Below, in pieces: positions 60,015-64,000 of a DNA stretch of 64,000 nucleotides (position 1 is the stretch's first letter; the number at the start of each line of letters is the position of its first letter). Position numbers and translations under genes: made by a program. The stretch is from an uncultured Hyphomicrobium sp. (GTDB lineage Bacteria; Pseudomonadota; Alphaproteobacteria; Rhizobiales; Hyphomicrobiaceae), in assembly GCA_934555825.1 (NCBI GenBank), contig CAKTFJ010000001.1, forward strand, positions 310,001-374,000, in the 5' to 3' direction. The notes below the pieces were generated by a model that worked only from the letters and a program-made list of their open reading frames with translations, was not told the origin of the DNA and ran no database searches.

Positions 60015-60277
60015 GGATGAAGCAACTTCACTGGGTTGCCTGAGTCGGTGTGGATTGTATCACGCGCCACGTGAATGATCTGTGGATAGCGCGTGAAAAT
60101 CACGGTGTGTGGCTGGGCAGTATGCAGCGGACGATGCGGCTAGAAGCCCGAGTGGCCATGATAATTTGTGGCGCTATGGAAGAGCATTTCCGTATTTGAG
60201 CGCGCTTGGCAACGTTTCGAATATACGCTGTTTGATCTAAATTCTGCTGACTGATTTACTTGATGAGGGTTTTTACG
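60015..60277. other. AT-richer intergenic region
   Basis: About 260 bases, lower in GC, holding the upstream regions of the minus gene at 59736-60014 and the small Cys protein gene at 60278. Nothing else recognised. Confidence 0.4.
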
Positions 60278-60484
60278 ATGGCATCTTATTACGTCAATAC
60301 CGTCCCTCAAGTTGGTGGGGAGCATGAGGTTCACAAGGAGGGTTGCGGATGGATGCCGCGACCAGAATTGCGAATCTATCTTGGTGACTTTGCTACTTGC
60401 CGTCCTGCGGTTGTCACAGCTCGCAACTACTTTGTATTAGTTGACGGTTGCGCTTACTGTTCGTCCGACTGTCACACAAGATAG
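60278..60484 (+). CDS. Small Cys/His protein of a widely scattered family
   Basis: A 68-residue protein: MASYYVNTVPQVGGEHEVHK, EGCGWMP, YLGDFATCRPAV and CAYCSSDCHTR. Five cysteines and three histidines suggest a metal-binding or disulphide-knotted fold. I recognise the overall pattern (YYVN...HEVHKEGC.W......YLG.F..C..AV...Y.....GC.YC...CH) from many small hypothetical proteins in distant bacteria, consistent with horizontal spread. GAGGG precedes the ATG at 60278. No function is known. Confidence 0.68.
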   Translation: MASYYVNTVPQVGGEHEVHKEGCGWMPRPELRIYLGDFATCRPAVVTARNYFVLVDGCAYCSSDCHTR

Positions 60485-60524
60485 CTGCATCACTCTGCCG
60501 GCTGCGTCTAGCTTGGGGTCGCGC

Positions 60525-60806
60525 ATGAAGCTCGTTCCGTTTTTAGCACTCGCGTTTCTCGTGACGGCAGGTGTCGGACCTGCGGCGGCGCTCGATGATG
60601 CGAGCTTGGCTCCGGCGTGGAGTTCGGCCGGTCAGGCCGAGAAGGATGCGTGGCTTGCGTCCTTCAAGTTCGAGAATGCCGGGGTGGAGCGCGCGAGGGT
60701 TGCGCAGTGCCTGGACAAGATGGCTGCGTGGGAGGCGCTCGCGACCAACAAGCTGTCGAGCATCACCTCCATGTGCGAGACGTCGGTCGAAAAAGGCGCG
60801 TATTGA
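60525..60806 (+). CDS. Small exported protein of unknown function
   Basis: A 93-residue protein: signal peptide (cut near PAAALDD) and a helical mature part with ARVAQCLDKMAAWEALATNK and a second Cys near the C-terminus (SMCETS). No family recognised. High GC again, so it belongs to the core chromosome rather than to the patch upstream. Confidence 0.65.
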   Translation: MKLVPFLALAFLVTAGVGPAAALDDASLAPAWSSAGQAEKDAWLASFKFENAGVERARVAQCLDKMAAWEALATNKLSSITSMCETSVEKGAY

Positions 60807-60865
60807 CCGGGCTTATTCGGTGGCCTGTTTCTTACAGTTGGTGGTGTTGCTCCTAGGAGCAGCTC

Positions 60866-61138
60866 TTACCGATGTTTGCAGCCCGGCCAGCAGCACGGGC
60901 GCCTCTTGCCGGCTTCTAGATTTTCGCAGCCCCAGGTGATCCGCCGGTCCCGCGTCTCGGCTTTCTTGGCGGATTGGATCCAGCAAATCCACTCGTTGCG
61001 AGCCAAGGGGGTGATGTCGCGCCACGTCGCCAGCGCGGCTTTGTTCGTGCGCAGTGCGTTTTCCAAATCCGGAGGCAGGGCGTGAACGGTGCCGGGTTCG
61101 ATCGAAACGGCACGGGCTTTGGCTTTGCGATCGCTCAT
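60866..61138 (-). CDS. YdeI/OmpD-associated-type small protein
   Basis: A 90-residue protein with the pattern DLENALRTNKAALATWRDIT, PLARNEWICWIQSAKKAETR and C-terminal GKRRPCCWPGCKHR of the short YdeI/OmpD-associated family. Function unclear. It sits 87 bases after uvrA on the same strand. Confidence 0.82.
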   Translation of the reverse strand: MSDRKAKARAVSIEPGTVHALPPDLENALRTNKAALATWRDITPLARNEWICWIQSAKKAETRDRRITWGCENLEAGKRRPCCWPGCKHR

Positions 61139-61225
61139 AGCGCCAGTGTAACGAGGCCGCGGCGGATCGTCGACCGGGCGTGTTAAAAGCCGAGAGCCGT
61201 GTGGTAAGGGGCAGAGGGCGGGACG

Positions 61226-64000
61226 CTACTCCGCCGCCTGTTTCTTGCCGTTCGTCGTTTTGCTGCTGGCCTTTGAGCGTCTAACGAGCAAGTCTTTCAG
61301 ATACCGCCCCGTGTAGCTTTCCTTCACGGCTGCGACATCCTCCGGTGTGCCGGCCGCTACGATATGTCCACCGCCGTCGCCGCCTTCGGGGCCGAGGTCG
61401 ATGATCCAATCAGCGGTCTTGATCACTTCCAGGTTGTGCTCGATGACGACGACGGTGTTGCCGGCGTCGGCCAGCTCGTGCAGCACTTCGAGCAGCTTCG
61501 CGACGTCGTGGAAGTGGAGGCCGGTGGTCGGCTCGTCGAGGATGTAGAGCGTGCGTCCGGTCGCGCGGCGGCTGAGTTCTTTCGAGAGCTTGATGCGCTG
61601 GGCCTCGCCGCCGGAGAGCGTCGTCGCCTGCTGGCCGATCTTGATGTAGCCGAGGCCGACGCGATCCAGCGTTTCGAGCTTGTCGCGGATCGGCGGCACG
61701 GCCTTAAAGAACTGAGCGCCTTCCTCGACCGTCATGTCGAGTACGTCGGCGATGGACTTCTCGCGGAAGGCGACTTCGAGCGTCTCGCGGTTGTAGCGCT
61801 TGCCCTTGCACTGGTCGCAGGTGACGTAGACGTCCGGCAGGAAGTGCATCTCGATCTTGATGACGCCGTCGCCCTGGCAGGCTTCGCAGCGGCCGCCCTT
61901 GACGTTGAACGAGAAGCGCCCCGGTCCGTAGCCGCGCACCTTGCTTTCCGGCAGGCCGGCGTACCAATCGCGGATAGGCGTGAAGGCGCCGGTGTAGGTT
62001 GCGGGGTTCGAGCGCGGCGTGCGGCCGATGGGCGACTGGTCAATGTCGATGACTTTGTCGAATTGGTCGAGGCCTTCGAGCTTGTCGAAGGGGGCCGGGT
62101 GCTCGCGCGCGTTGTTGAGCTTGCGGGCGACGGCTTTGTAGATCGTGTCGATCAGGAGCGTGGATTTGCCGCCGCCCGAGACGCCGGTGATGCAGGTGAG
62201 AAGGCCCACGGGGATTTCGGCCGTGAGATTGTGCAGGTTGTTGCCGCGTGCGCCGGTGACTTTCAGCGTGCGCTTCTTGTCGAAGGGGCGGCGCTGTTTC
62301 GGAAGCGGGATCTGGCGGGCGCCGGAGAGGTATTGGCCGGTGAGGCTCTTCGGGTTGGCCATGATGTCGGCGGGCGTGCCTTGGGCGATGATCTCGCCGC
62401 CGTGGATGCCCGCGCCGGGGCCGATGTCGACCACGTGGTCGGCGGCGAGCACGGCGTCCTCGTCATGCTCGACGACGATGACGGTGTTGCCGAGGTCGCG
62501 CAGGTGGCGGAGCGTGCCGAGTAGGCGGTCGTTGTCGCGCTGGTGGAGGCCGATGGAGGGCTCGTCCAGGACGTAGAGCACGCCGGTGAGGCCGGAGCCG
62601 ATCTGCGAGGCGAGGCGGATGCGCTGGCTTTCGCCGCCCGAGAGCGTGCCCGAGTTGCGCGAGAGCGTGAGGTATTCGAGGCCGACGTCGTTGAGGAAGG
62701 CGAGGCGCTCGCGGATTTCCTTGAGGATGCGGGTCGCGATCTCGGTCTGCTGTCTGGTGAAGGTTTTCGGGATGTCGGCGAACCATTGGTTGGCGGCCTT
62801 GATCGACATGTCGCCGACCTCGCCGATGTGCTTCTCGCCGATCTTGACGGCAAGGGCCTGCGGCTTCAGGCGATAGCCGTTGCAGGCGTCGCACGGGTGG
62901 GCGGCCTGGTAGCGGGAGAGTTCTTCGCGGACCCAGTCGCTGTCGGTTTCCTTGAAGCGCCGCGCGATGTTGCCGATGACGCCTTCGAAGGTCTTTTCGG
63001 TGGTGTAGTCGCGCGAGCCGTCCCAGTAGGTGAACTTGATTTCCTCGTCGCCCGAGCCGAACAGGATGGCGAGCTGCACGTGTTTGGGCAGGCGCTCCCA
63101 CGGCGTCTTCATCGACACCTTGTAGTGCTTGGCGAGGCTTTCGAGCGTCTGCTCGTAGTAGGGCGAGATGGCGCCGGTTTTGGCCCACGGGTAGATGGCG
63201 CCTTTTTCGAGGCTCAAGGAGCCGTCGGGGACGACGAGCTCGGGCTCGAAGACGAGCTCGGTGCCGAGGCCGTCGCAGGTGGGGCAGGCGCCGGCAGGCG
63301 CGTTGAAGGAAAAGAGGCGGGGCTCGATCTCCTCGATGGTGAAGCCGGAGACCGGGCAGGCGAAGCGGGCCGAGAACGTGATGCGCTCGTGCGTTTCGTT
63401 CTTGCTCTTGTTGGCGCCTTCGGTGTCGGCTTTCGCGAGCGGCTTGTCGGCGAACTCGGCGAAGACGATGCCGTCGCCGAGCCCGAGCGCGGTCTCGAAA
63501 CTGTCGGCGGCGCGCTTGGCGATGTCGGAGCGCACGACAAGGCGGTCCACGACGACATCGATGTCGTGCTTGAATTTCTTGTCGAGCTTGGGCGCGTCGG
63601 GGATCTCGTAGAATTCGCCGTCGATCTTGACGCGCTGGAAGCCTTTCTTCTGCAGCTCGGCCAGCTCCTTCTTGAACTCGCCTTTGCGGCCGCGCGCGAT
63701 GGGCGCGAGCAGGTAGAGGCGCGTGCCTTCCGGGATGTCGAGCACGCGGTCGACCATCTGCGAGACGGTCTGGCTTTCGATGGGCAGGCCGGTTGCGGGC
63801 GAGTAAGGCACGCCGACGCGGGCGAAGAGCAGGCGCAGGTAGTCGTAGATTTCGGTGACGGTGCCGACGGTGGAGCGCGGGTTCTTGGATGTCGTTTTCT
63901 GCTCGATGGAGATGGCGGGCGAGAGGCCGTCGATGTGATCGACGTCCGGCTTCTGCATCATTTCGAGGAACTGGCGCGCGTAGGCCGAGAGGCTTTCGAC
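61226..64000 (-). CDS. uvrA: Excinuclease ABC subunit A (N-terminus cut by window edge)
   Basis: 924 residues of an approximately 960-970-residue protein; the frame is open to base 64000, so only the first 40 or so residues with the first Walker A motif are missing. Visible parts are [23 protein letters not shown], zinc cysteines CPTCDGLG and CDACNGYR, signature [21 protein letters not shown], the second Walker [13 protein letters not shown], zinc cysteines CEACQGDG and [10 protein letters not shown], and [14 protein letters not shown]. It finds DNA damage and loads UvrB in nucleotide excision repair. Confidence 0.97.
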   Translation of the reverse strand, partial: VESLSAYARQFLEMMQKPDVDHIDGLSPAISIEQKTTSKNPRSTVGTVTEIYDYLRLLFARVGVPYSPATGLPIESQTVSQMVDRVLDIPEGTRLYLLAPIARGRKGEFKKELAELQKKGFQRVKIDGEFYEIPDAPKLDKKFKHDIDVVVDRLVVRSDIAKRAADSFETALGLGDGIVFAEFADKPLAKADTEGANKSKNETHERITFSARFACPVSGFTIEEIEPRLFSFNAPAGACPTCDGLGTELVFEPELVVPDGSLSLEKGAIYPWAKTGAISPYYEQTLESLAKHYKVSMKTPWERLPKHVQLAILFGSGDEEIKFTYWDGSRDYTTEKTFEGVIGNIARRFKETDSDWVREELSRYQAAHPCDACNGYRLKPQALAVKIGEKHIGEVGDMSIKAANQWFADIPKTFTRQQTEIATRILKEIRERLAFLNDVGLEYLTLSRNSGTLSGGESQRIRLASQIGSGLTGVLYVLDEPSIGLHQRDNDRLLGTLRHLRDLGNTVIVVEHDEDAVLAADHVVDIGPGAGIHGGEIIAQGTPADIMANPKSLTGQYLSGARQIPLPKQRRPFDKKRTLKVTGARGNNLHNLTAEIPVGLLTCITGVSGGGKSTLLIDTIYKAVARKLNNAREHPAPFDKLEGLDQFDKVIDIDQSPIGRTPRSNPATYTGAFTPIRDWYAGLPESKVRGYGPGRFSFNVKGGRCEACQGDGVIKIEMHFLPDVYVTCDQCKGKRYNRETLEVAFREKSIADVLDMTVEEGAQFFKAVPPIRDKLETLDRVGLGYIKIGQQATTLSGGEAQRIKLSKELSRRATGRTLYILDEPTTGLHFHDVAKLLEVLHELADAGNTVVVIEHNLEVIKTADWIIDLGPEGGDGGGHIVAAGTPEDVAAVKESYTGRYLKDLLVRRSKASSKTTNGKKQAAE

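Noticed and set aside
60140..60334. Minus-strand open frame of 64 codons
   Set aside because: Overlaps the better supported small Cys/His gene and shows no coding character.

Overview
The window is a GC-rich (about 62-64 %) stretch of an alphaproteobacterial chromosome, most likely Hyphomicrobiales (Rhizobiales) and perhaps near Hyphomicrobiaceae. Lineage markers are an RcdA/DUF1465 protein, DUF1192, DUF1489, EipA/DUF1134, a TIGR01459 HAD protein, a 49-residue aa3-oxidase subunit IV, GGAAC-N16/17-CGTT promoters of the EcfG stress sigma factor, and Rhizobiales-type intergenic palindromes. No rRNA or tRNA gene, CRISPR array, insertion sequence or prophage was recognised. It reads as core chromosome with one small, lower-GC, island-like patch near 58.0-60.5 kb.

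Layout. 0-4 kb: the end of secF, then homologues of two mitochondrial complex I assembly factors (NDUFAF3-like, NDUFAF6-like) and a large secreted SGNH hydrolase. 4-9 kb: an ABC exporter, rpmE, the RcdA-like gene, a candidate small RNA, a CorC/CNNM-type membrane protein and DUF1192. 9-18.6 kb: a quinone oxidoreductase, a HAD protein, a degenerate EAL protein, a degenerate SDR protein and an RND efflux pair. 19-24 kb: two polysaccharide deacetylases, then mgtE (with a structured leader) and mgtC convergent with each other, and a HAD phosphatase. 24-34 kb: coiled-coil, DUF and small envelope proteins, YdcF/ElyC, DUF1489, a HisC-like aminotransferase, DUF4846. 34-38 kb: glnB-glnA behind a sigma-54 promoter, and Nnr. 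38-49.4 kb: an envelope-rich block with a TPR protein, photolyase, two L,D-transpeptidases, an EipA fusion, a third deacetylase, a hotdog thioesterase, an OmpA-family protein and an LTXXQ/Spy-like protein. 49.4-57.5 kb: DUF72, an MFS exporter, DUF2147, FKBP, a duplicated-domain secreted protein, YqhA and several tiny secreted proteins. 57.5-61.2 kb: a PPOX stress protein, a repeat-like gap, an orphan membrane/TPR-like gene overlapping its convergent neighbour, and a small Cys-rich protein. 61.2 kb to the end: uvrA, cut by the window edge.

How the genes fit together. The dominant theme is the cell envelope: peptidoglycan cross-linking (two YkuD enzymes), glycan deacetylation (three NodB proteins), OM-peptidoglycan anchoring (OmpA), envelope integrity (EipA), periplasmic folding (FKBP, LTXXQ) and efflux (RND, MFS, ABC). 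Nitrogen control (PII and glutamine synthetase), Mg homeostasis (MgtE, MgtC, CorC-like) and UV repair (photolyase, UvrA) are the other coherent groups. The most noteworthy unexplained signals are the mgtE leader (terminator hairpin inside an upstream ORF that overlaps mgtE), a compact candidate sRNA at 7.2 kb, three EcfG-type promoters within 1.4 kb, and the orphan gene at 58.6-59.9 kb whose 3' end is antisense to another gene.
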